A DNA stretch of 64,000 bases from Aliivibrio sp. S4MY1 (GTDB taxonomy: Bacteria > Pseudomonadota > Gammaproteobacteria > Enterobacterales > Vibrionaceae), in contig NZ_JARACP010000004.1 in assembly GCF_028765545.1 (NCBI RefSeq), forward strand, positions 186,001 to 250,000, written 5' to 3'. Under the pieces are notes generated by a model that saw only the letters and a list, made by a program, of their open reading frames with translations, made no database searches and was not told where the DNA came from. Position numbers and translations under genes: made by a program. How positions within the stretch are numbered: position 1 is the first letter of the stretch; every line of letters begins with the position of its first letter. This document shows positions 1 to 8,652 of this stretch, piece after piece.

Positions 1-2301
1 AAAAAAATCAATACGTTTTATGATGTCACCAAAATCCGCACTTGCATTTGGGGTTTCTGTTTTGATGATGTGATTTAACGTACGTTGTGGTGCGACTTCT
101 ACATAGAAATTGAGAAGTCTATTTACTAATATTTTGATTTTTAAAGGTATACGCTGTGATAAAAAATAAACAGCAATACACGCAGGTTGCCCTTTTCGAA
201 ATGAAAATAGTTTATAATAAGGTTGCTCCTGACTAATGAGACGATCTTCGTCTGCTTTTAGGTGTTGTTTGAGCAAGGTTGAAATCAATAACTGAGCGCT
301 TTTTTCATTGCCATCTATTGGCGGTAATTCTGTAAAATGCTGGGTTATAAGTGCAACCTCTTCCTTAGAAAGCCCTTTTTTAATTTGATTTCCGTGATTG
401 TCATAATTAGGAGATGAGGCAAGGTGACAGCGTTGAAAGAGCGCTCTTAACCAAGATGAGATGAACGATTCTGAGATAAAGTCGATCAAATATTGGGTTA
501 ACTCATCATATTGATTCGCATTAAAATCATTGCGAATTTGATGGGCAGCAAGAGCGTGGCACACCAAACTATCAGCGTTCCAGTCACACGCCATCACGGA
601 TGGGCGATCAAGCGAAACAAGACGATCAAAGGATCGTAAATGATTCGCTTCAACGTCGTGATTATAAATATCCTCAATTAACGCATTGAACATGTTGATT
701 TGTTTACTACGAAGAATATCGAGATCGTTCTCGTCATTTTCTTCGAGATTTGTGTAGCGCAAATCAAAGGCTTCATGAGAGATGACATTGTACTCATCAA
801 CCAGCATGTCACGGGTATTATCGTGAAGTTCGTCGACATCCATTAGGCGTTGGAAAACGTCAAGAGTACGTAGCAGTAATGCTTTTGGATCGGAATGCGG
901 CTCTTTCTCCAACACGTTAGAATCAAGACGTACAGTGAGCGATAGTGTTAATCCACCTTGAGAGTGGTGGGTGGTGTTGTCACTGCGTTCTGACTCATCG
1001 AATAAATCGATACAAAATTCCCCGAGGATGCGATGTAAGCGCTCATCAAATGCATCCATACTACCGAGATGCCAATCCGTTTGTTGTTTTAATGCAAGGT
1101 TTTTATCCTTGATGAGTTTGGCTATATCAACCGGTTCTATGTCGTTAAGTACATTAAGATTATTGCCATGTTGAATATAATCCCAAAGATCAGCACCATT
1201 ATTGAAACCGTCAACAAAGAACGCTTTCATATCTTGGATTGCTTTTCCTTTCACATAGTGATCATTGTCATCATAAGCGCGATGGATCGCTTCTGACTGT
1301 TGGTTTTTTTCGGACATTACAATGAGAGGTGTGTAAACCATGGCATGTAGTCGAGCTTCTAGCGTATGGATTTCATTTTCTAATGTGCCATTAATAAACC
1401 ACTCTTGCAGAGGAAGTTGGTCTTCATCCTCACTCTCATCCCACCGGATTTGCATCGTAAGGAAAAAAGGAGCGACAACTGAAATGTCTTTGTCCTCGTC
1501 CTCCTCTATTTTCGAGTAAGCCAATAACGGCATTTCCTTGAAGCGTTGAATTAATGCGTGCTGGAAATAATGATAATCATCAGGGTGTTGTTGTAGGTGT
1601 TTCGCAAGTGAAGGATGACTTTCACTATAAGGCATACCACAATCTATCTCTGCATAAAAAGCATAGCGTAATTCGGTAGAGTCACACCATACATAGGCGT
1701 TAATGGTGTCCTTTGTCCAACCAAGATGAGAGAGGAGAGAGGATAAGTAATCACCAGAGTGGATGACATGCTCAAAATCCCAATAAGGAATGTGCAATTG
1801 TGCGAGTAACCAAGAGCAATCAGGGTGAATACGAGCAAGAAGGTAGAGTGCTTCTAGCCCAAAAACATGCATGTCATCAACCCACATATCAGAAGTATCA
1901 TTAACGCAACGAGCGTAATGAACCATGGCTTTAGCGGTCTCGATAATATCGTTTTTTAGTTCATTAAATTGTAGAGCATGGGCAAAAAATAAAACCTCAG
2001 AAACGTAGGAACCATCACCGAAAGAGAATACGTGTGATGAAGGCACATAACGCTCTTCATTGATCTGAAAGCATTCATCCAGAACGGGTCGGCATGACCC
2101 AGCATCGGCTAACTGTAATGGCTCAGGTAATTGATTGTCTTTAATTGATACAAATTCCACATTAAAAAAAGTAGAAAAGTCGGCATCTTTAAATGCTTCT
2201 TTTGTATACAGTAATTGTTGGTAACGGTGTAGTGCGGCGCGAATAGAGTGAGGGTTATTTAGCTCAACTTCAATGGTTATGTTCTTTGGAAAATATTCCA
2301 T
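1..2301 (-). CDS. Large protein of unknown function (C-terminus beyond window edge)
   Basis: The frame runs from an ATG at 2301 leftwards to the window edge without a stop, so at least 767 codons are present and the C-terminus is missing. A weak AGAGAT ribosome-binding site precedes the ATG. The gene begins 41 bases after the end of the leftward gene at 2343-4052, so the two probably share a transcript. I recognise no domain, signal peptide or membrane segment. The protein is acidic, with dense Glu/Asp clusters such as EEDEDKD near residue 265 and DESEDEDQ near residue 287. The large size and the pairing with another unknown gene suggest a two-protein unit, but no function can be assigned. 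Confidence 0.8.
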   Translation of the reverse strand, partial: MEYFPKNITIEVELNNPHSIRAALHRYQQLLYTKEAFKDADFSTFFNVEFVSIKDNQLPEPLQLADAGSCRPVLDECFQINEERYVPSSHVFSFGDGSYVSEVLFFAHALQFNELKNDIIETAKAMVHYARCVNDTSDMWVDDMHVFGLEALYLLARIHPDCSWLLAQLHIPYWDFEHVIHSGDYLSSLLSHLGWTKDTINAYVWCDSTELRYAFYAEIDCGMPYSESHPSLAKHLQQHPDDYHYFQHALIQRFKEMPLLAYSKIEEDEDKDISVVAPFFLTMQIRWDESEDEDQLPLQEWFINGTLENEIHTLEARLHAMVYTPLIVMSEKNQQSEAIHRAYDDNDHYVKGKAIQDMKAFFVDGFNNGADLWDYIQHGNNLNVLNDIEPVDIAKLIKDKNLALKQQTDWHLGSMDAFDERLHRILGEFCIDLFDESERSDNTTHHSQGGLTLSLTVRLDSNVLEKEPHSDPKALLLRTLDVFQRLMDVDELHDNTRDMLVDEYNVISHEAFDLRYTNLEENDENDLDILRSKQINMFNALIEDIYNHDVEANHLRSFDRLVSLDRPSVMACDWNADSLVCHALAAHQIRNDFNANQYDELTQYLIDFISESFISSWLRALFQRCHLASSPNYDNHGNQIKKGLSKEEVALITQHFTELPPIDGNEKSAQLLISTLLKQHLKADEDRLISQEQPYYKLFSFRKGQPACIAVYFLSQRIPLKIKILVNRLLNFYVEVAPQRTLNHIIKTETPNASADFGDIIKRIDFF

Positions 2302-2342
2302 ATTATTATCTCTTAGGCGTACTTTGATGAGTAATGAATCGT

Positions 2343-4052
2343 TTAGTGTGTAGCGACAGGATGGGTTGGATTGACAAAGAAACTCTGTTGCAATAAGCAC
2401 TGCTCTCCATACCAACTACGAAAGCGCCAAACACCACGATAGCATTCTGCTGGCTCCATAACATAAAGCACAAAATTGGTTTTATTTGGCACCATTAAAT
2501 CCGACCATTTGTCTGAAAAAATGCACTCACCAAATTCATTAAATACATCAACTTGATTGATGACATTTACGTTGTCAGTTGGATAATCGTCAGGATTCTT
2601 TACATGGTATGTAATGCCGAGATAATCATTGACGTTAACTTGTACGCCTTTTTTCTGTTCATTAGGGCGTTGTGATATGTTTTTAGCGCCATTAGGGAAT
2701 ACACCGTATCCGGTTACTGTTGACGGGTGAGCTGGCCAATCTACATTACGTAATGCGACTTGCCACTCAGCATTGGGTGAGTAAGCGAGAAAACGCGGGT
2801 TATTAAAATAGCATTGAGCATGTTCTAGTACTAATTGAGTGATCTGACTAAAAGCCAATGTTTGAGATGCTTCTTTATGAAAATCAAAAAACTGTACCGT
2901 ATCGGATAACCAAATATTGCCAGATTTTAGGTGACTATCATCTTTTTCAAATAGCCTGTATGCCTGTTGAATTACCCATTCTCGTTCTGCTTTTTCTGCA
3001 TCGCTAAATGATGTATTCGTATATCGAACCGTTTGATGTGCAAGTTGCTGAATATTGCGATCACTTAATGGAAATAAAACGTGTTGTTCTGTTGTGCATT
3101 CAAGAGGGTGAGCACTTATTGCTGTCTTAATATTATGGTGAATTAAGAGATCTTCTTTTAGTAAATTGCTAGCAAATTTAGGCTCATTTAACATGGTAAT
3201 GGCCATATTGAGGCACTGTTGTTGAAGTTCGTTATAATTTCCTCTCCACTTCTCTTGGCTTTCATCATCCATCGTAGTGGGTTGTGGGCACAATAGGTCT
3301 AAAATAATTGATAATTGAGTCAACTCAGGGTGAGGCAAGGTATGACTTAGCGTCTCCATTTGACTCAAGGTATTCGAGATTGATGTTAATTGCTGCTTTA
3401 ATTCATAAATTTTATCTTTAAGGTATTTTACTCTGCTCGCGCGGTTTGGTAAGTCGGAAAAGCGTTGGCAAGTGGCAACATAGCCTTGGCCTTGCGTGAA
3501 CAGCTTGTCGACAAGAAACGCATGCATAAAATAAGGGACATGCGCACTTTTCGCATATTCATTACGATGAGTATGGTAATAAGTCGAGTTGTCTCCAATG
3601 GAGAGTTGTTGTTTTAGTAACTGTTTTATTTGATCTGGTAGTCCATCTGAATGATGGCTGATCATTAACAATAAGTAATGCCAGCAATCAATGGCTCCAC
3701 GCCAATAGATGAGGGCTTTTTGAGTAATAAAGAACGTGTTATTAGTTACCGTTAGGGTTGTTAATGCTTTATATACTGAGGGAAACTGGTCGCTATTGCA
3801 GGTTATTAAGGCGTTAATAGCCGGTAAAAGCCACAAATGAAGATCGGCATCAGAAACGCTAGCTTGCTCCGTGTAAGCCTTCCTGCATAATATATTAATA
3901 TAATCTTCGATTTGTTGGCGACCGAGTGGTGTCGTAATCAATAGAGTAAATGTTTCAGGACTTGGGATATTATGTATCGTTGAAGAGTGAGATATATTGT
4001 GAATCACATCAGCAAACAAAATGTTTATTGATGATGGTGTATCAGTAGCCAT
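2343..4052 (-). CDS. Protein of unknown function, 569 aa, paired with the downstream large unknown gene
   Basis: This is a complete leftward frame of 569 residues. I chose the ATG at 4052 (MATDTPSS) because AGGA lies about 7 bases before it. The alternative ATG at 4067 has no ribosome-binding site. No membrane segment or signal peptide is visible, so a soluble cytoplasmic protein is likely. Residues about 205-240 contain a heptad-like stretch (KYLKDKIYELKQQLTSIS) that could form a coiled coil. The C-terminal 120 residues look beta-rich and end in FVNPTHPVATH. I do not recognise the family. The next gene starts 41 bases downstream on the same strand, which suggests co-expression. Confidence 0.8.
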   Translation of the reverse strand: MATDTPSSINILFADVIHNISHSSTIHNIPSPETFTLLITTPLGRQQIEDYINILCRKAYTEQASVSDADLHLWLLPAINALITCNSDQFPSVYKALTTLTVTNNTFFITQKALIYWRGAIDCWHYLLLMISHHSDGLPDQIKQLLKQQLSIGDNSTYYHTHRNEYAKSAHVPYFMHAFLVDKLFTQGQGYVATCQRFSDLPNRASRVKYLKDKIYELKQQLTSISNTLSQMETLSHTLPHPELTQLSIILDLLCPQPTTMDDESQEKWRGNYNELQQQCLNMAITMLNEPKFASNLLKEDLLIHHNIKTAISAHPLECTTEQHVLFPLSDRNIQQLAHQTVRYTNTSFSDAEKAEREWVIQQAYRLFEKDDSHLKSGNIWLSDTVQFFDFHKEASQTLAFSQITQLVLEHAQCYFNNPRFLAYSPNAEWQVALRNVDWPAHPSTVTGYGVFPNGAKNISQRPNEQKKGVQVNVNDYLGITYHVKNPDDYPTDNVNVINQVDVFNEFGECIFSDKWSDLMVPNKTNFVLYVMEPAECYRGVWRFRSWYGEQCLLQQSFFVNPTHPVATH

Positions 4053-4094
4053 ATATTTTCCTAGCATGTATCAACATGTTTATTTTTAAACAAA

Positions 4095-4120
4095 AAAAGC
4101 CTCTGTTTTCAGAGGCTTTT
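4095..4120 (-). terminator. Rho-independent terminator of yicC
   Basis: An 11-bp perfect stem (AAAAGCCTCTG paired with CAGAGGCTTTT) with a 4-base loop lies between the yicC stop and the next leftward gene. On the minus strand it is followed by a run of seven T. It separates yicC from the unknown gene pair. Confidence 0.85.
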
Positions 4121-4156
4121 GATGTTAATCATTGATAATGAGTCTTGTAATAAAGA

Positions 4157-5020
4157 TTATTCAATATTTTGAATTTGCTCACGCATTTGTTCGATCAGTA
4201 CTTTTAACTCAACCCCCGATGCGGTGATGTCTGTGCTGATAGATTTAGACGCCAGCGTATTTGCTTCACGGTTAAATTCTTGCATCATAAAATCAAGTTT
4301 ACGGCCGCAAGCACCGCCTTTCTTCATTACATTAGTGGTTTCTTTTACGTGTGAATCTAAACGGTCTAGCTCTTCAGCTACGTCAGATTTTTGAGCAAGA
4401 AGGATAAGCTCTTGTTCAACACGAGAAGAATCTAATTCAATTTTCGCATCTTCAAATTTAGTTAGAAGACGGTTACGTTGCCATTCTAAAATCTCAGGCA
4501 TGCGAGCTCGAACTTTCGCGGCTTCTTCAGTGATCGCATCTAAACGTTGGACGATCAGTGCTTTCATGTTTTCGCCTTCGCTTGCACGCGCTTCAACGAA
4601 ATCATTTACAGCCAGTTCAAATTCAGCCAATAGTTCTTTATTGATTGAATCGAAATCTTGCTCAGGCACTTCCATCACTCCTTGCCATTGCAGAACTTGG
4701 AAAGGGTTAATGCCGCCTTCGCCAGATTCTGTTTTTACCCACTGCGCCGCTTTAATTACTTGGCGAGCTAAATCTTCATTAATTTTTAGTTCGCTGCTTG
4801 CTGCGTTGTTTGATTCAAAACGTAGGTGGCATTCAACTTTACCGCGAGCAAGACGCTTACGGAAACGCTCACGAAGAACAGGTTCTAAACCACGGAACTG
4901 TTCTGGCATACGGAAATAGGTTTCTAAATAGCGTTGGTTTACTGAGCGGATCTCCCACACAGCAGTTCCCCAATCGCCTTTTACTTCGCGGCGTGCATAA
5001 GCCGTCATACTGTAGATCAT
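4157..5020 (-). CDS. yicC: YicC family endoribonuclease
   Basis: The 287-residue product matches YicC in length and in its two domains: an N-terminal YicC domain (about residues 2-155, starting MIYSMTAYARRE) and a C-terminal DUF1732 domain ending in a conserved helix (LIEQMREQIQNIE). Members are cytoplasmic and are reported to act as endoribonucleases in RNA turnover. The gene is divergent from rph, the usual gamma-proteobacterial arrangement, with about 160 bases of shared upstream region. A strong terminator follows at 4095-4120. Nothing is missing compared with the family. Confidence 0.93.
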   Translation of the reverse strand: MIYSMTAYARREVKGDWGTAVWEIRSVNQRYLETYFRMPEQFRGLEPVLRERFRKRLARGKVECHLRFESNNAASSELKINEDLARQVIKAAQWVKTESGEGGINPFQVLQWQGVMEVPEQDFDSINKELLAEFELAVNDFVEARASEGENMKALIVQRLDAITEEAAKVRARMPEILEWQRNRLLTKFEDAKIELDSSRVEQELILLAQKSDVAEELDRLDSHVKETTNVMKKGGACGRKLDFMMQEFNREANTLASKSISTDITASGVELKVLIEQMREQIQNIE

Positions 5021-5180
5021 GTAAGCGTCCTCAAATCATCAATAGGAAGGATGATGAATAAAATATCGCGATACTATAACAGATAAGCGCAATAGTGAGT
5101 AACTAGAGAAACGGGAGCTATGCTTTATTATACGAGTTCGGTATAATCGCCGACAATTTGTCATAATCAAGGTATCTGCC

Positions 5181-5897
5181 ATGCGTCCTAGCGGAAGAAC
5201 AGCTCAGCAAGTCCGTCCAATTACACTTACTCGTAACTTTACTGCACACGCAGAAGGTTCAGTATTAGTTGAATTTGGTAATACGAAAGTAATTTGTACT
5301 GCAAGTGTTGAAGAAAATGTTCCTCGCTGGTTAAAAGGTAAAGGTAAAGGCTGGGTAACGGCTGAATACGGCATGCTACCTCGCGCAACACACACTCGTA
5401 ACCGTCGTGAAGCGGCAAGTGGTAAGCAAGGTGGTCGTACGATGGAAATCCAACGTTTGATCGCTCGTAGCCTACGTGCAGCCGTTGACCTAGAAGCACT
5501 AGGTGAGCAAATGATCACTGTTGACTGTGACGTTATTCAAGCTGACGGTGGTACTCGTACTGCCTCTATCACAGGCGCAAGTGTTGCATTAGCAGATGCT
5601 ATCAATCACATGATTGCATCGGGTAAGTTAAAGACGAATCCAATGAAAGGCCATGTTGCTGCGGTTTCTGTAGGTATTTATAACGGCGAAGCGATTTGTG
5701 ACCTTGAGTATTTAGAAGACTCAGCAGCCGATACTGATATGAACGTCGTAATGATGGAAGATGGTAAAATGATTGAGGTGCAGGGCACGGCAGAAGAAGC
5801 GCCGTTCTCTCACCAAGAATTGTTAGACATGCTGGCTCTGGCGCAACAGGGCATCAATGATATTATTGAGAAGCAGAAAGCGGCGTTGGCCGAATAA
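5181..5897 (+). CDS. rph: Ribonuclease PH
   Basis: The 238-residue product is a full-length RNase PH, a phosphorolytic 3'-5' exoribonuclease that trims tRNA precursors. The N-terminus [14 protein letters not shown], the segment [18 protein letters not shown] with its conserved Arg residues, and the motif [19 protein letters not shown] are characteristic. A TATAAT hexamer at 5142-5147 may be the -10 box, though I see no good -35. The gene is followed by a terminator at 5908-5936 and then a family-B repeat, so pyrE is separated from it by about 236 bases. In Escherichia coli rph and pyrE form one operon. Confidence 0.95.
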   Translation: MRPSGRTAQQVRPITLTRNFTAHAEGSVLVEFGNTKVICTASVEENVPRWLKGKGKGWVTAEYGMLPRATHTRNRREAASGKQGGRTMEIQRLIARSLRAAVDLEALGEQMITVDCDVIQADGGTRTASITGASVALADAINHMIASGKLKTNPMKGHVAAVSVGIYNGEAICDLEYLEDSAADTDMNVVMMEDGKMIEVQGTAEEAPFSHQELLDMLALAQQGINDIIEKQKAALAE

Positions 5898-5907
5898 TTG
5901 ATTTTTA

Positions 5908-5936
5908 ATGGCTCCTGATTCAGGGGCTATTTTTTT
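5908..5936 (+). terminator. Rho-independent terminator of rph
   Basis: The arms ATGGCTCCTGA and TCAGGGGCTAT pair over 11 positions, two of them G-U, and are followed by six T. The hairpin starts 10 bases after the rph stop codon. Confidence 0.75.
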
Positions 5937-5957
5937 ATGTATAAATAAAGAAGAGCC

Positions 5958-6091
5958 AGAAACTATACGCTACGCTAGCTAGAAACTATAAGAGCAAAGC
6001 ACTGCGTTATATGAGTGCTGATGTTTAAGACTTCAATGTTCGCTCTTATAGTCTCTAGTGCGAAGCAATATAGTTAGCGTAGCGTATAGTT
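5958..6091 (+). repeat. Family-B palindromic repeat between rph and pyrE
   Basis: The ends AAACTATACGCTACGCTA and TAGCGTAGCGTATAGTTT are perfect inverted repeats of 18 bases. Inner arms (ACTATAAGAGC and GCTCTTATAGT) also pair. The element is a long hairpin of about 134 bases. The same terminal sequence recurs at 8482, 11711, 19100, 21979, 22570, 28554, 33728, 34840, 36539 and 63281. Confidence 0.85.
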
Positions 6092-6133
6092 TTTTATTTT
6101 AAATATCACAATACCAAAAAAGAGAGAATGAAA

Positions 6134-6775
6134 ATGAAAGCATACCAGCGTGAGTTTATTGAATTTGCCCTTGAGAAAGAAGTACTAAAATTTGGTGAGT
6201 TTACTTTAAAGTCAGGCCGCACAAGCCCATATTTTTTCAACGCTGGCTTATTTAATACTGGTCGTGATCTAGCGCGTTTAGGTCGTTTTTACGCGGCAGC
6301 ATTGGCTGATTCAGGTATTGATTACGATGTATTATTCGGCCCAGCGTATAAAGGTATCCCAATCGCTACAACCACAGCAGTAGCGTTAGCAGATCACCAT
6401 GACACAGATAAGCCATACTGCTTTAATCGTAAAGAAGCAAAAGATCACGGTGAAGGTGGCAACCTAGTCGGCAGCGCTCTTGAAGGTCGTATCATGCTAG
6501 TGGATGACGTGATTACGGCTGGTACCGCAATCCGTGAATCAATGGAAATCATCCAAGCAAATGGTGCTGATCTGGCTGGCGTTCTTGTTGCGATTGATCG
6601 TCAAGAAAAAGGCAAAGGTGAGTTATCTGCGATTCAAGAAGTTGAACGTGATTTTGGTTGTTCAATTATCTCAATCGTAAGCTTAACTGACTTGATCTCA
6701 TTCTTAGAAGAGAAAGGCGGTAACGCTGAGCAACTTGAAGCGGTAAAAGCGTACCGTGCAGAGTTTGGTATCTAA
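6134..6775 (+). CDS. pyrE: Orotate phosphoribosyltransferase
   Basis: PyrE joins orotate to PRPP to give orotidine 5'-phosphate in pyrimidine synthesis. The product is very close to the E. coli enzyme throughout, with the PRPP-binding motif [18 protein letters not shown] at about residues 118-135 and the segment [14 protein letters not shown] chose the ATG at 6134 (MKAYQRE), which gives the standard 213 residues and has GAGAG at a good distance. The ATG at 6128 sits too close to that site. A short hairpin (AAGGC/GCCTT) overlaps the converging parA stop, but its T-run is weak. Confidence 0.95.
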   Translation: MKAYQREFIEFALEKEVLKFGEFTLKSGRTSPYFFNAGLFNTGRDLARLGRFYAAALADSGIDYDVLFGPAYKGIPIATTTAVALADHHDTDKPYCFNRKEAKDHGEGGNLVGSALEGRIMLVDDVITAGTAIRESMEIIQANGADLAGVLVAIDRQEKGKGELSAIQEVERDFGCSIISIVSLTDLISFLEEKGGNAEQLEAVKAYRAEFGI

Positions 6776-6798
6776 TTTAAAACACCAAACATAAGGCA

Positions 6799-7539
6799 CT
6801 AATAGCGCCTTTTCAATAAAGAACGATAAGTGGTTGGCTTCGGCTCAGCCACTTTTTTTATTTCAGGATTTGGTGTTTGTGGTGGTGTCATATCAACATC
6901 TAGCCACTGTTTCATGTTTTGCCATAGTGGTTTATCTAAATCAGGGTGATGAATCAAAAAACTGTTCTTTTCAGAAAACATATTTTGATATGCCTGACTT
7001 TCTGACATGGTTCCTAATAACGGGTATTTCATGTGTTGTAGTACTTTATGAACGAACTCGGTGCCTTGTTTGCTTTCTTTACAACGAGTGATCACAAACG
7101 CAAGCTCCACTTTGTTTTGTTTAAAAGCTGGTGATTTAATTAAGTCTTTAATAAACCCCAGCATAGAGTGGACATCAATGGGTGAGGGTTGTACCGGAAA
7201 GACAATTTTATCCACCATTGAAATGTATTTCTCCATCTCAAATTGACTAAAGTTAGAAGGCGAATCAATTACCGTAATTCGAGTATCTGCTTCTAATCGC
7301 AAAGCTAAAGAAAAAGGTACATTAGAAGAAGGCAAAAATTTGGTTGTTCTAACCCCATCGTTTTTGCTTCCCCAAAAGTGACTAGTACCCTGAGGGTCGA
7401 GATCGATAATTTCAGTTTTCACATTTTGATGAGCGTAGAAAGATGCCATTGCAATCGCAAAGGTTGATTTCCCAGCACCACCTTTACGGTTGATAACCAG
7501 AACCTTTTTGCATTGTGCTCGTTTATATCCGACTAACAT
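6799..7539 (-). CDS. ParA/MinD-family ATPase, orphan
   Basis: The 246-residue product has the deviant Walker A motif KGGAGKST at residues 19-26, the switch I-like DLDPQGTSHFW at about 47-57 and IDSPSNF as Walker B, so it belongs to the ParA/MinD/Soj ATPases. No ParB-like partner or parS-like site lies beside it, and its neighbours are pyrE (converging) and ompR (divergent). The C-terminal tail (about 30 residues, Pro- and Lys-rich, ending SLLKRRY) is basic and might bind DNA or a partner. Likely roles are positioning of a cell component or a regulatory ATPase. The exact cargo cannot be told from sequence. Confidence 0.85.
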   Translation of the reverse strand: MLVGYKRAQCKKVLVINRKGGAGKSTFAIAMASFYAHQNVKTEIIDLDPQGTSHFWGSKNDGVRTTKFLPSSNVPFSLALRLEADTRITVIDSPSNFSQFEMEKYISMVDKIVFPVQPSPIDVHSMLGFIKDLIKSPAFKQNKVELAFVITRCKESKQGTEFVHKVLQHMKYPLLGTMSESQAYQNMFSEKNSFLIHHPDLDKPLWQNMKQWLDVDMTPPQTPNPEIKKVAEPKPTTYRSLLKRRY

Positions 7540-7748
7540 ATTTACTCACTAATCTATCATGCTCATGCTTTTATTAACTAAATAGTCAATATGACATGTA
7601 AAGCTACCTTAATACTTTATTTTATACGTAAAATTTGAAGCTGTTACATAAAAAGTAACAATTTCACCTCTCATTTTTTATGAAATAGCACTTCTATTGC
7701 TTAAAGTTACGAGTAAACTGAAATAAGACATATATTGAGGTTAAGCCC

Positions 7749-8468
7749 ATGCAAGAAAACCATAAGATTTTAGTCGTTGATGATGACGCTCGCCTTCGTT
7801 CTTTATTGGAGCGTTATTTATCAGAGCAAGGCTTTCAAGTACGTAGCGTAGCCAATAGTGAACAAATGGATCGCTTATTGGCTCGTGAAACATTCCACCT
7901 AATGGTATTGGACTTAATGTTGCCAGGTGAAGATGGCCTATCTATTTGCCGTCGTTTACGCAGCGCGAATAATATGTTGCCGATTTTAATGTTGACGGCA
8001 AAAGGCGATGAAATCGATCGTATCGTTGGTTTAGAAGTGGGTGCAGATGATTACCTGCCAAAACCATTTAATCCACGTGAACTATTAGCGCGCATTCGTG
8101 CGGTTCTGCGTCGTCAAGTAATTGAAGCGCCAGGTGCGCCAAGCGCAGAAGACAAAATGGTTGAGTTTGGTGAGTTCCGTCTAAACTTAGGTACGCGTGA
8201 GATGTTCCGCAACGAAGAGCCGATGCCATTAACATCAGGCGAATTTGCAGTACTTAAATCACTTGTGACGAACATGCGTGAGCCAATGTCGCGTGATAAG
8301 TTGATGAACATGGCGCGTGGTCGTGAATATTCAGCAATGGAACGTTCTATTGATGTTCAAATTTCTCGTCTTCGTCGCATGATTGAGGAAGATCCAAGTC
8401 GCCCCCGTTATATCCAAACGGTGTGGGGATTAGGTTATGTATTTGTTCCTGATGGGGCAGAAGCGTAA
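7749..8468 (+). CDS. ompR: Two-component response regulator OmpR
   Basis: The 239-residue protein has a receiver domain with the acidic pocket VVDDDA at residues 9-14 and the phospho-acceptor Asp55 in VLDLMLPGEDG. A conserved Lys lies in LPKPFNPREL. The C-terminal winged-helix domain (about 135-235) is of OmpR type, with RSIDVQISRLRRMIEEDP and the ending VWGLGYVFVPDG. It controls porin and osmolarity responses with EnvZ. In most enterobacteria ompR and envZ overlap; here a family-B palindrome separates them by 184 bases. RBS TTGAGG lies 10 bases before the ATG. Confidence 0.95.
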   Translation: MQENHKILVVDDDARLRSLLERYLSEQGFQVRSVANSEQMDRLLARETFHLMVLDLMLPGEDGLSICRRLRSANNMLPILMLTAKGDEIDRIVGLEVGADDYLPKPFNPRELLARIRAVLRRQVIEAPGAPSAEDKMVEFGEFRLNLGTREMFRNEEPMPLTSGEFAVLKSLVTNMREPMSRDKLMNMARGREYSAMERSIDVQISRLRRMIEEDPSRPRYIQTVWGLGYVFVPDGAEA

Positions 8469-8481
8469 GAGATTATTGCGT

Positions 8482-8620
8482 ACTAGAAACGATACGCTTC
8501 GCTAACTAGAAACTATAAGAGCATATATAACTGATATGGTGATAAATACACGTACTATTAGTGTTTCTTGCTCTTATAGGAGCGAAGCGATCTAGCAAGC
8601 GCAGCGTATAGTTTCTAGTT
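8482..8620 (+). repeat. Family-B palindromic repeat between ompR and envZ
   Basis: The element starts 13 bases after the ompR stop and ends about 32 bases before the envZ ATG. The left end is ACTAGAAACGATACGCTTCG and the right end GCGCAGCGTATAGTTTCTAG. Inner arms ACTATAAGAGC and GCTCTTATAGG pair. It fills almost the whole gap between two genes that are normally translationally coupled. Confidence 0.85.
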
Positions 8621-8652
8621 ATCTTCAAATTTATCGTCAATTAGAGAAGATC

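Noticed and set aside
1644-1838. Short leftward frame within the first gene
   Set aside because: It is in another frame of the long open frame 1-2301 and has no ribosome-binding site.
4500-4919. Rightward frame of 139 codons inside yicC
   Set aside because: It lies antisense within a conserved gene and its Ser/Arg-rich composition is that of a shadow frame.
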